Shown in pieces: positions 49,801-61,222 of a stretch of 64,000 bases of DNA (within the stretch, counting starts at the first letter, position 1; each line of letters begins with the position of its first letter). A program made the position numbers and the translations under genes. The notes under the pieces are model-generated. The model was not told the origin of the DNA, searched no databases, and saw only the letters and a list, made by a program, of their open reading frames with translations. The stretch is taken from NCBI RefSeq assembly GCF_021917145.1, contig NW_025813856.1, positions 1 to 64,000 of the forward strand, given 5' to 3'. This DNA is from Hypomesus transpacificus (lineage: Eukaryota > Chordata > Actinopteri > Osmeriformes > Osmeridae).

Positions 49801-52800
49801 AACGCCTCTGATTATTTTACCAAAGGCTAAATTGTCTTTAGGGACTTTGAAGCACCTGTGTGCCGATCTGGAGTAAACTGGCGATTTTAGCAAACACCAC
49901 ACAAACGGAATTGGGGCTTGCTAGCTCTGCAAATTCAGATATTCTGGTAAAGCAGCAATATAAATCAAAAATATAAATTAAATTATATATGAGTCATATA
50001 ATTGTTCCCCCCAAAGTTGATAGCAGATTTTCGCGCAGGAGCACCCACGGTATCGGCGCCTGTGCCATGGGTGCGTGCTGCAGTGGCTATTTGGCAAGCT
50101 CAGAAGAGCGTGCTGACGTGGAATTCTGGGGCATTGGTTTGTGTTTTTGGTTAACCTGCTTTGATTTTACATGCGTTGATTGGGATACTGTAAAACATTT
50201 TTCCGGGATTATCAATTTAAATGAATGCACTGACTCAGGGGAGCCGCCAGGAATGTTGGGCCCCATGAAAAAAAAAGAGATTATTTCTATTAGTTTTTCA
50301 ATTTTTTTATTGGAATTGTCCAACTCCCCCCCCCCCCCCCCCCCCCCCCCATATACGGCGCCTCTGCAATGACTAATAAAGTAAATTGTTAAAACTCAAA
50401 CTTTATAGTTTACTATGGGGCATGCACAGCAGATTTATACTGGGGCACACACCCCAGTATGAAGGGTGTAACGACGCCCCTGATAAAAATGTACAACACA
50501 GCCTGCATCTAATGCGATACAATATATTTCCTTGTCACATATAGCAGAGGCTAATAACTAAGACCCCCTCTTTGACAGAAGCTTCACCGGTGAAGGTGGA
50601 GACAGAAATGTGTCTGATCGGAAAGCAGTGATATTAAAAACAAAACAAAAATGTTTTTTTGTACGTATTTTAGAGACGTATTTTCTTACGTTTCATTGCG
50701 TCTCACTCCTTGGCAGTGGTTGAGCTAGAAGTGTTGAAGTCACAGTCATTCAAGGATAATCGACATAGCATATCGGCCTGTACCGTATAAGCTCATACAT
50801 TTATATTTATGAATTTGACAGGGAATCTCTTTCAGCTTCATCGTAAAGGTAACCCATGAGCTTTCCAAACGCAATTTTATCTTTGGGCCTATAGCCTACT
50901 ATAAATTATAAATCATTAATAGTTACAATTGGCCTACATTAGGCCTACTATTGGCTAGGTTATATAGGTACTAGGCCTGATATAAAATTAAATTGCAATA
51001 AGAAATCATAGCCTACTTGTCACATGTGTCATCGCGTCGCTCGTCAGTATGGCTGCCCTCGTCCAACACCTGGTCTTTACGGAGGTTCACACGTGCAACG
51101 AACACCTGTCATAAAAACTGCTTTAACCAGCTATTTGCCACCGAAAACCTATAGCCTTTGGGTGGGTGGTGTTTAGCTTACTGAGGAGTGAGTTTAAACA
51201 TTTAACATCGGTAACACTTAGCCTACATATTTTCAATCTACTGTTATTAATACATATGACCATAAGTAGCCTATTATTGATACATGGGTTATATATGTCG
51301 GTCTATATAGCTATTAATTCAATATGAACAAAATTATTATTTTATGCCTATTAGGGTCCACTAGTCTTCTTATTCAAGAACATTGTTCAAGAATAATCTA
51401 ATCTTGTAAGATCTATATCTCTGTTATATGTCTTTATGAAATTGACATAAGCCTATATATATGAATATCCTCTTCACTCAACATTTACTTTTGCCTACTT
51501 TTGCCTATACTTTTGCTAAATTATTTATTGCAGAATAAACGTGTAAAAGCATTGCTACGCATAGTTAAGGCAGTCGATAAGGCTGACTGTGGTTGCATTC
51601 TGTAAGTAGGCTATAATAATTTAAATAATTATAATATGTCTCATTATAAAAATTACCATAAAATAATAATAATAAAAAGAAAACATAAGAATAACTGGCC
51701 TACAAATAATAATAGCCTACCAATTTATAACAATTTGTTATTTACAAATTAGTCTAAGACTTTTAACATCGAGTTCAGCTCGAAATATTCAATGTAGCGC
51801 TGGCTTTTAAAGTTTGTCAGTTTAATTTAAGTTTGGTTCTTGAAAGAACAGCCTTCTTTGCGTATCTTCTGACAAAGAACGCAAGTTACAAAATTTGCTC
51901 TTTTGGCTGCAGAGTTAATGTTGATTGTTGAAAAAAAAAAGAAATACCAAAATGCATTAATCACTGCTGTCTCCAACAGCGCTCCAGTGACAAAAAAGTA
52001 ACAAGCTTTCAAGCTGCCTTGCATTAGACTGATATAGCCTATATCATTTATATATATACATATATAATACAAAAACGTTGTATCAACACTTGATAAGTTG
52101 TATCAACTTTTTAAATTGATTCGAATACATTTCATAAATAATAAGACTACACTTATTTTATAAAGTATTTTATAAGACAAAATACAATTTTATAAAACAA
52201 AATACAATTTTATAAAAAGGCCATAACAAACGCAAAACGTAAACCCTAAAACATAATGAAATAAATCCTTTGCTAACAATAAAAACAAGCCGATACTGAT
52301 CTTAAAGGTCAAACTGCTATAACCTATAGCACTCTGAACACACCGTAATACTTACATGTATATTATAAATCCGCCTTGGATCACGCGAAAAAAATACTGA
52401 CAACTGATCAAGCCCACTCCTCTCTTGCGTGCATGTGGGCGTGTCTTCTGTGACGGTGACATTTTTGTGTCACCTTGTGATGGCTCGTCTGGCACGTGCG
52501 TGTCCAAGCCCTCACCCCTGCTCTTCGACTCGAAACAAATGCCCCGGTTGATCTTGATGGTTTTGTATTTACGTTTTTGGCACCTGGATAATTCCGGTGA
52601 TTTTATAAAAAAAACTGATTTCAAAAATCTAAAACTATTTTCCCAGTAGCTTACTATTTTTTTCTGCTGTCGAACCTGGCCCAAAGTAACAGCTTTCTTG
52701 ATATTTGAAAAGGGGAAACTGGCACATACAACGTACATTTCTAATGTAATTAATGAACAACACCTGTACCATCAAATATATCATATCACCCCAGAAAAGC

Positions 52801-53324
52801 GAATACGGCAGGATCAAAGACAAAACTAAGAATACCAGTGGGACATGAGATCAATGAACTAATTTCGGAAAGCCCATTTTATTTTATTCATATGGAAATT
52901 AAAATAAAACACAATTGAGATAACCAAGATAATTGAGATTGAGCATTAATCTTTAAAGGAGTTTTAATAGAAGGAATCTGAGCGACAGTTGGTCATCACA
53001 GGGAAGGTTCTCATAAAGTCACATGCTAATCACTGCTAATACACATTCTGGGTTTGATGTGATGCTAGATCTGGAGTTCAATACTTAATGCTCGCGCTCG
53101 TTGTTTAGTGAAGGTGATGTCTTTTTATCTCTTCATTTTTCAGCCCCACCCTTACGTTTCTTAGCATGGTTTACTATCGTTATTCTTCTCCCGGTGCTCC
53201 CGATGGCCAGTCCGCTACTGCGGGGCATTGCCACGGTGGTGGATTTTCAAGTCATATCATTTTAACTTCTCCTGCTGTCAGGAGGTACTGCAACACCTTC
53301 AGCACCCCTAGTTCCAGCGGCCAT

Positions 53325-53410
53325 GAACTTGCGTCCCTGAACAGTTGTATAGTGGGTTAAGCAAGGGGAATTTCTATAGCCTAGTAGTGCATTGTGCACA
53401 GCAAGCTTGA
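53325..53410. repeat. Uninterrupted copy of the 49.4-kb repeat
   Basis: Reads CTGAACAGTTGTATAGTGGG through to CTAGTAGTGCATTGTGCACA without the roughly 300-bp insert found at 49421-49720, so it represents the empty site. Confidence 0.7.
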
Positions 53411-54559
53411 AAGAAAAAAAAGAGATTTCAATAGGGCCCTGTGCCCCAGTAGATTTTCATGACAAAGCCTCTGAGATGATCCCTCAAAAAGTAGCTTGGC
53501 ATTTAAGGAGACCCAGAGTACAAAGCGTAACTGGTATTCCCTCGAGGCGATTTCCTCTGGCTTTGAGAGACACTCACATAGTAAGAATTTGAGTTGTGAG
53601 GTGTTCACTTTGCATATGTCCCGGGGCTGCAAACGCAGGCTCTGTCAGGGGTGTGGATGAGTCTGGAAGCACAGTGAGTGTGAGACTGCAGAGTGGGGGG
53701 AGACTCACAGGCCAGCAGAATAACGACATTAGTTCAACATATTGTAAGGAGCATTAATAGCATATTAATAGGAGACTTGATATACTGTATATTGTAACAC
53801 GTCATCCGCAGGACTTGAACAAGCAGTGGGGTCATTTTGAAACCACAAGTTACAGCAGTTCTAAAGCAACTTGTAGCTCAGTCTAACTTTACGTCCATTG
53901 TATAGCTTCAGTCTGCTTCTCAAAGCACTGCTGAACACTTAAGGATGCTGATTTCACACATTTTGTGTCCAAACCTTTGACTGGTACTGTATGTCATGCA
54001 TTAACTTTGTGTTTCCTGTTATACCCCTCCTTTACCTGGCTTTATGTTTTTTATCTGGTCATTTCACTTCTGCGCGCTTTAGCATAAGTCCTGAATGCTT
54101 ACACGTATTCACCCTCTTTTTTTGTTTAGTCAAATTTGACTGATTTACAAATGTTCTGTTTGGAAACTTAAGAGTCCACTTCAACTGACTGTCATAAGGG
54201 TCCATGACTCTGTCCACACAGGGCATCGGATACTCTGGCAACTGATGCTGCAAAACTAACCTGCTGGTCCAGGAGTAGCTAACTGTGTTATTGCTTTACC
54301 AAATGCCCCTAACAATGAAAAATATGATTATCACAGACTTTCTGGCATGCTGACATATTTTACTTTCAGTAAAATCAGTCAAAGGATTCCAGTTTATAAA
54401 AAGTCAATCATAATCCTGACACCATTTGATGAAATGTGTCATATTCAAGGCAGGGCCATGGTTCTGCTGGAGGCTGAACCACTCAGGATCATCAGCTAAC
54501 TGGATTGTGGATCTTGACCTAAGCATGCTCTGGCCCTGCTGAAATGGCAGCTGAGCAGA

Positions 54560-54998
54560 GATGGTGGGCACTGTAGGTAGGAGGGCACCTGAGCATGAGA
54601 TGGTGGGCACTGTAGGTAGGAGGGCACCTGAGCATGAGATGGTGGGCACTGTAGGTAGGAGGGCACCTGAGCATGAGATGGTGGGCACTGTAGGTAGGAG
54701 GGCACCTGAGCATGAGATGGTGGGCACTGTAGGTAGGAGGGCACCTGAGCAGAGATGGTGGGCACTGTAGGTAGGAGGGCACCTGAGCATGAGATGGTGG
54801 GCACTGTAGGTAGGAGGGCACCTGAGCATGAGATGGTGGGCACTGTAGGTAGGAGGGCACCTGAGCATGAGATGGTGGGCACTGTAGGTAGGAGGGCACC
54901 TGAGCATGAGATGGTGGGCACTGTAGGTAGGAGGGCACCTGAGCAGAGATGGTGGGCACTGTAGGTAGGAGGGCACCTGAGCATGAGATGGTGGGCAC
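54560..54998. repeat. 36/39-bp tandem repeat
   Basis: About 11 copies of GAGATGGTGGGCACTGTAGG plus TAGGAGGGCACCTGAGCAT. Every fifth or sixth unit is the 3-bp-shorter CAGAGATGG variant, giving a higher-order block present twice. Confidence 0.95.
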
Positions 54999-55190
54999 TA
55001 GATGACGTGCAGAGGAACCGTCTGGAAGGTCCTGTTGGTTCACAGGATCGATTCAGCCACCTTTCGGTTACTGGCCCGCCTCCTTTACCTAGTTACCAAG
55101 TCGTCAACTAGTCTTTTGGATGTTTGAATGACCCTACCCCTCTCGTCTACACACAGAAGAGATAGATACACACAGAAGAGATACATACAT

Positions 55191-55196
55191 TTTATT
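55191..55196 (-). terminator. Poly(A) signal candidate of gene D
   Basis: Minus-strand AATAAA about 275 bp beyond the gene D stop, in the position shared with A-C. Confidence 0.4.
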
Positions 55197-56726
55197 CATT
55201 CAAGGAAGACACTCAATAAGGAACTGAAAATAAACACTATAAAACAATAGTGGTGTTTTCTAAGATGGTAGTGCGTTGATGCACGTGGAACCTGATGAAC
55301 TTACATCAGGTTTTAAAAAAGTACCGTAATTTTCCATTACAAAGGTTACACAGTGAAACATCCCAATTTAGATTAGACAGGAGAGATGATGTCGTGGTCA
55401 CCATGATTATGGCTACATGTTGTTTTTCCAGAAATCAGTTCTGAGGGAGGGGTGACATCATCAGCTCTAGTCTAGACTCTGGTCCCTGAAAGGTCAGAGG
55501 TCAGACACAAACAAATTCATACTTTAGACTGAGACCTTCACTGTGACATCATCGTGATTGACAGATCGGGAGGCGGGGCTGAAGCCCATACTCACAGGTG
55601 ATTGGTCCGATGGTAAGCGGCTTGAGGTGGAGGGACTCAGAGACAGAGCGGGCCGTCCTTCTAGAGCACACCTGTAGAGAGAGACCAGAGAGAACGGAGA
55701 AAGCTAAGAAAAATACTTCTAAGGGAATTGAAGAGAGAGAGATTTTAAGAAAGAGACAAGAGGCAGAGAGACCAGAGGCAAATACACCAGAGACAGAGAG
55801 ACCAGACACAGAGAGACCAGACAGTCAGAGAGACCAGAGTCAGAGAGACCAGAGTCAGAGAGAACAGAGACAGATGGACTAGAGGCAGAAAGACCAGAGT
55901 CAGGAAGACCAGGAAAGAGGGTGGGAGGACCTACAGAAGAGCAGGAGGAGTTCCTCTGGTCACACAGGTTGAGGCTGCAGTGCAGGTAGACGTCCCTGTA
56001 GTCCCCCTGGAACAGGAACAGCAGCACAGAGAAGCGAGCCTGGAGGGAGAAGCCACTCTCCTCCACGGTCACCTGGCGACGGTCGGTAGGACACTTGGAG
56101 GAGGAGAGAGAGAGGGAAAATAATCACAAATCTCTCTTCAGCTGATTTTACACACACACACAAACATACACACGCACACACACGTCAATATTCAGGGTCA
56201 CATACTTGTGCTTGATGAGGAAGTATTTCAGGAGGTCATCAGGATCAGGGGAGTGGCGTAACAGTCCTCCAGAACGACCACAAAGGCCTCAGCGTCCGTC
56301 TCTTCAACAGACACGCCCACATGCAGAAGTGCAGAGTGACCGGGCCTGCAGAGTAAGGAGCTGTGTAGTTGGCATCACGGAACAGAGACATGGAGGCCCT
56401 GGCCTTGGGACCAACTGCTACAATCCCGATTCCATTCATCCTGTCCACAGACCAAGAAGTTGTGGATTTTTTACCATGTTCCTGCATTGGCTAAAGTATT
56501 AATGGAATTAGATTTTTCTTGTCTAAAGTCCAATGATGTCCTAAGAAACCGTTTATCCTCTTGGTGTAATGGACTCATATCGTCTATTTCTCAGAATTTC
56601 CTATTTTCAGAACGAGTTGTCAATCTACGTGAATCTGAAAGTTTTACGTTTTCAGTCTCAAACAGTTGATTTTGTGCACACGTCTCTATGAATCTAAATC
56701 CATTGGTCTGAGTGCTCAAGCGAGCA

Positions 56727-57617
56727 GGTGTTGAGGCGCCCTACATACAGCATGGTGTTGAGGCGCCCTACATACGGCATGGTGTTGAGGCGCCCTACAT
56801 ACAGCATGGTGTTGAGGCACCCTACATACAGCATGGTGTTGAGGCACCCTACATACAGCATGGTGTTGAGGCGCCCTACATACAGCATGGTGTTGAGGCA
56901 CCCTACATACAGCATGGTGTTGAGGCACCCTACATACAGCATGGTGTTGAGGCGCCCTACAGACGGCATGGTGTTGAGGCGCCCTACAGACGGCATGGTG
57001 TTGAGGCACCCTACATACGGCATGGTGTTGAGGCACCCTACATACGGCATGGTGTTGAGGCACCCTACATACAGCATGGTGTTGAGGCGCCCTACATACA
57101 GCATGGTGTTGAGGCGCCCTACAGACGGCATGGTGTTGAGGCGCCCTACATACAGCATGGTGTTGAGGCGCCCTACATACAGCATGGTGTTGAGGCGCCC
57201 TACAGACGGCATGGTGTTGAGGCGCCCTACAGACGGCATGGTGTTGAGGCACCCTACATACAGCATGGTGTTGAGGCGCCCTACAGACGGCATGGTGTTG
57301 AGGCACCCTACAGACGGCATGGTGTTGAGGCGCCCTACAGACGGCATGGTGTTGAGGCACCCTACATACAGCATGGTGTTGAGGCGCCCTACAGACGGCA
57401 TGGTGTTGAGGCACCCTACATACAGCATGGTGTTGAGGCGCCCTACATACAGCATGGTGTTGAGGCGCCCTACAGACGGCATGGTGTTGAGGCGCCCTAC
57501 ATACAGCATGGTGTTGAGGCGCCCTACATACAGCATGGTGTTGAGGCGCCCTACATACAGCATGGTGTTGAGGCACCCTACATACAGCATGGTGTTGAGG
57601 CGCCCTACAGAGGGGCC
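56727..57617. repeat. 27-bp minisatellite inside gene D
   Basis: About 33 copies of GTGTTGAGGCGCCCTACATA plus CAGCATG with GCACCC and CAGACGG variants. It stays open in most frames. It lies between the ZP-N and ZP-C exons where the missing ZP-N exon would be expected. Confidence 0.96.
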
Positions 57618-57939
57618 CTGTAGGTAGAACATTTCCGTCCCATTGCTTAGACCTTAGAATATTTTGTAATTTTTGCTCACAAATAATTGTATCCTCTCAC
57701 CCTCAGACTGGTTCCACAGCTCCCCTCCCTGCGCTCCACCTGATACCATACCGTCCCGTCACGCTCCTGGTGGGCGGAGCAGCGGGGGTCGGCCAGGTGA
57801 CCAGAGGAGGGGTCCAGACCTTGGGATAACAGCTGAGACTTGAGGAGACCCACCTCCAGGAAGCTCCTCCCACACACCAGCTCTGGGGCTGAGGGAGAGG
57901 GTAGCGGAGAATACTTTTAGACAAACGGACAAATAGCTG

Positions 57940-58168
57940 GCAGACAGACAGGCAGGCAGACAGGCAGACACACAGGCAGACAGGCAGATAGGCAGGCAGG
58001 CAAATAGGCAGGCAGACAGGCAGAACACAGGCAGACAGGCAGATAGGCAGGCAAGCAGACACACAGGCAGACAGGCAGACAGGCAAACAGGCAGACAGGC
58101 AGGCAGGCAGTTGAATGACAGACAAACAGACAGACAGACAGACACGCAGACAGGCAGACAGGCAGGCA
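57940..58168. repeat. CAGG/CAGA tetranucleotide repeat in gene D intron 2
   Basis: Imperfect (CAGG/CAGA)n tract between the Cys-rich and ZP-N exons. Cys/Leu-rich ORFs on the minus strand are artefacts. Confidence 0.93.
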
Positions 58169-58899
58169 GACAGGCCTCACCATATCTCCCGCACTGCCAG
58201 GTCTGTTCCTGGGTGTTTCTAATGCAGAGCTCATTTGATTGGCATCTGTCACATGTGGAGTCAGAATCGTCCATATTCTCTGTTAATTACAGATGGAAGA
58301 TGCCAGGATACACCTGGGTAATCAGGTAAACATATATTAATTGTGTGACTCATTTTCACATGGCTGTGGAGGTTTCAAATAGTTTTAGTTTTTGGTAATC
58401 AATTGAATTACATTTAGTAGAACAGTTATAGTTATCAAAATCTAATAACATTCCAAATCAATTTAGTGTAATTTAGAATATGGTACAAATAAATTATATA
58501 TGTGCAAAACTATGATTATTGATCATTATAAACAATCAATGGACGTGCAATCTTCCTTATGTCACCTGTGGTTTGTCCAGATGTGGTTGAAACCAGCAAC
58601 AGCAACAGAAGGGCCTCGGATGATGTCATCATTGTGCACAGCATCCCTCAGGTTAGAAACAAGACAAACTGGACAGACAGAATCCTGAGAACAAAGAGGA
58701 TTCTAAAATGCTATACAGGCATTCTACCTAGAAATCAACAAATACCTACGTGTTCTGGTGGTAGTCTATAGAGTATATAGAGTCTATAATACAGTACAGT
58801 ATATCACAGTATAGAATATTATGCTACAGTACTGTATAGTGAAGTATAGTAATGGTATAGTACAGTATGGTGTTTATACTCTATAAAGAATATTCTTAC

Positions 58900-58962
58900 C
58901 ATGAATATTGAGGTGGACGACATGTGAGGTGTTCCCTGATGCTTGAGGAGTGGTTTTTATCC
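58900..58962 (-). promoter_or_regulatory. Gene D core promoter and 5' untranslated exon
   Basis: Minus strand GGATAAAAACC (58954-58962) as a TATA-like box, then a short stretch ending ATTCATG and donor GTAAGAATA. This layout resembles that of gene A. The start site is inferred. Confidence 0.5.
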
Positions 58963-59395
58963 ACTCTGTGTGAGGTGGGGTCTGTGAGTCAATCATTACA
59001 AGGGCAAAATACACCTCCAATATTTGTTTTTAGGTTCATTGTCCGCTTATGTTGCACACAAAAAAGACAAATGTGATTTTGACATTTCGACGATGGAATA
59101 AATCTTCTGACCGAGAGCTATAATTGTCCTTTAGGAACATTCAGTTCTAACCCATAACCTAAGACATTGATTGTGTCAGCATTCACCATGGCAAAACGCT
59201 AATCAATCAAATTGTTGATAGGCCAAAGTGTTTTGACTTGAATAGACCCTCTTAATTCGACATGTATTTACGCAAGAGTATAGTTTGAGGAACAGAAAAT
59301 AGCGAGATCAAAGTATGGTCAGGACAACAAACACTCGACCTGCTAACCAGGACTGTGGACAGAATGAGCTAAGCTAGTTCAGGCATGGCACACAG

Positions 59396-59640
59396 AATTA
59401 GAATCAGAATTTGGTTTATTCGCCATGTATGTTATACAAACATGGAATTTACTGTGGCAGGAAGATGCAAACAAGAAACATACGGATCTTAAATTAGTAA
59501 AAATACAAAAGTTTGACTATTTCTAAGAACTAAACAATCTTAAAATAAAACTATTAAAAAAGTATATATACAAATAATAAGAAAATAAGAATAAGAAATA
59601 AGAATAAGAATAAGAATGAGCTGAGATGGCAGCATGCGTC
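59396..59640. repeat. Teleost retroelement fragment and AT-rich simple repeat
   Basis: AGAATCAGAATTTGGTTTAT with CGCCATGTATGTTATACA resembles a common fish dispersed-repeat end. An AATAAG/AAGAAT simple repeat follows at about 59577-59617. Confidence 0.55.
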
Positions 59641-59777
59641 ATATCAACCATCGCCATGTTCTTAGCCCATAGGCTTAGCTCCATAGGCGGCGCTATAAAG
59701 TCACACACACACGCACACGCATCCTTGATTAGCTCAGGTTTCTGCGCTGCTGCCACCCACCTTCCCCGTCTCCCCCA

Positions 59778-59970
59778 TGGGGGGCTCAGATGGCTGAGCG
59801 GTTAGGAAATTGGGCTATTAATCAGAAGGTTGCCGGTTTGATTTCCGGCCGTGAAAAATGACGTATCTTTGGGCAAAAGGCACTTCACCCTACTTGCCTC
59901 GGGGGATTGTCCCTGTACTTACTGTAAGTCGCTCTGGATAAGAGCGTCTGCTAAATGACTAAATGTAAAT
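59778..59970 (+). mobile_element. tRNA-derived SINE
   Basis: GGCTCAGATGGCTGAGCGGT (A box) and GGTTTGATTTCC (B box) at the head. Body TGTCCCTGTACTTACTGTAA and tail TCGCTCTGGATAAGAGCGTC followed by TGCTAAATGACTAAATG. Same family as the copy at 20310-20490, but opposite strand. Confidence 0.92.
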
Positions 59971-60691
59971 GTTGTCTGTCTGTGCTGTCCGTTGGGGATT
60001 TAACTCGTTGCTCCCTGCCTCATGTCATGCATGCTGCAGTGAAGGCAGGGAGCGCTTCCCCATGTACATCCATTCTGCCAATGTTAAACCTATTCTCATG
60101 ATTATGAATAAATGGTGAAATCAATCACGCGAGTGTCTTGATTGAACTTCACTCTGCCTCATCTGCTTCCTACACTCATGAAAAATCAAAGCATGAACAT
60201 GTCTCAGGGTGACCACCACCGGTCCAGAACATGTCTTAGGGTGACCACCGGTCCAGGGGTGGGGACTGGGGGGGGACTGGGAGGGGGATTCAAGAAAGTA
60301 CAATAGTTTAATGCTTGCCAGCAAGGAGACAAAGTCAAAACACGTTTACTCAGCATATATGAGTGTGGATAAAGCAACATCTCCAACATTAGAGAAAAGG
60401 TTGCTGCATATGTCTCAAATGCTCCCTGAGTATATAGAACACAGAATGAATGAACTGAAATTATTTGACCCCACCCTCTGACAATACAATCACTCATGAG
60501 CAGAAATCCTGATGATAATGGAACATTCATTTCCAGACGTATTCTCCGCGTATTGACGCAGGGTGAAGCCATACATTGTTGATCTGTCACATTTTGTTAT
60601 CTCCAATAAAATTATATGTTTTCTTTGCTGTCAATAAGTAACTCATAGCTTGATAATATTTGCCTTTAATGTCCCTTTACTGTAGACCTGT

Positions 60692-60779
60692 ATTACGTAA
60701 GTTATAACCTCTTATAACTTACGTAATTCATGTGTTTAAAAGACTCCAGCAGGTTGCAGCTCACATTCTCCCGTCAGTG
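60692..60779 (+). promoter_or_regulatory. Gene E promoter with perfect inverted repeat and 5' untranslated exon
   Basis: A perfect 16-bp inverted repeat (60692-60707 and 60712-60727, 4-bp spacer CCTC) carries TTACGTAA in each arm. TTTAAAAG, a TATA-like box, begins at about 60735. A short exon then ends at 60779 before donor GTAAGT. A matching acceptor (CCCTCTGAAG) lies at about 61187. Confidence 0.6.
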
Positions 60780-61222
60780 GTAAGTCAAAGAACTCTATTA
60801 CAAAACTTTGCAAAGCTAAGAAATACTTGCAGAAGTAGTTAGTCGAGGTTTAAAGATTTATGATATTCACTTAAAGCATAATGATGCGAGCACATGCTTT
60901 GATTATTTTACTGTTGTTTTATTATTTTTGTTGATATGAAACAGTTACCTTCTGTAACCAGAATGTTATTGTTGCACTAAATTTAACCAATTTAGATATT
61001 TTTGCACTATTGTACTATAGCCAATATGTAGCCAATATGTAGTATGTTAGCTAATATGTGGATTTGCATATGAAACAAGTAAACACAGACTTTTCCTTGA
61101 CTCTGACCACTGAAATACTTTGCACTTTCCATCTGGACCATGAATAAAATAAAAAGCTAATTATTGTATTTGTTTTTCCCTCTGAAGGTTTGTGTCCTGT
61201 ATGAACCCTAAACACCGCCAGC

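Larger units (their letters stand above)
48589..55190. other. Upstream region of gene C and spacer to gene D: no gene seen
   Basis: AT-rich, with retroelement fragments and homology to the gene B upstream region (50685-50855). There is a C run at 50328-50350. A minus-strand donor-like ATACATGTAAGTATT near 52346-52360 might end a 5' untranslated exon of gene C. The words GTGGGCGTGTCTTCTGTGA at about 41359 and 52436 are identical and may mark shared promoter DNA. No coding exon is recognised. Confidence 0.5.
55472..58632 (-). pseudogene. Gene D: decayed ZP-domain gene
   Basis: Recognisable exons, minus strand: 58566..58632 (signal peptide MMTSSEALLLLLLVSTTS), 58181..58279 (Cys-rich module like gene A exon 4, TWQCGRY), 57701..57888 (ZP-N first half, CGRSFLEVGLL), about 56206..56417 (ZP-C), 55935..56094 ([15 protein letters not shown]), 55596..55671 ([17 protein letters not shown]) and 55472..55485. 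Lesions: the second ZP-N exon (TNGSHAI in A and E) is absent, with a 27-bp array and unrelated DNA between its neighbours; the flanking phases (0 and 2) are incompatible; the ZP-C exon has deletions of about 10 nt (near 56328) and 4 nt (near 56255); the next acceptor is CCAAG where the paralogues have CCAGG, which costs one base; the last exon stops early (WTRV). The signal peptide and 5' exons look sound, so a truncated transcript is possible. Confidence 0.85.

Noticed and set aside
54404..55043. Ser/Pro-rich ORFs of 160-190 residues
   Set aside because: Created by the 36/39-bp array and open in several frames; no signal peptide or splice support.
56694..57632. Long ORFs on both strands in the 27-bp array
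   Set aside because: Repeat artefact; the surrounding gene D exons are in other phases and the array has no splice context.
57703..58274. Cys/Leu-rich minus-strand ORFs
   Set aside because: They read through the CAGG/CAGA repeat; only the short pieces with gene D splice sites are real exons.
59778..59860. tRNA gene
   Set aside because: A and B boxes are present, but the cloverleaf is degenerate and continues into a SINE body and tail.
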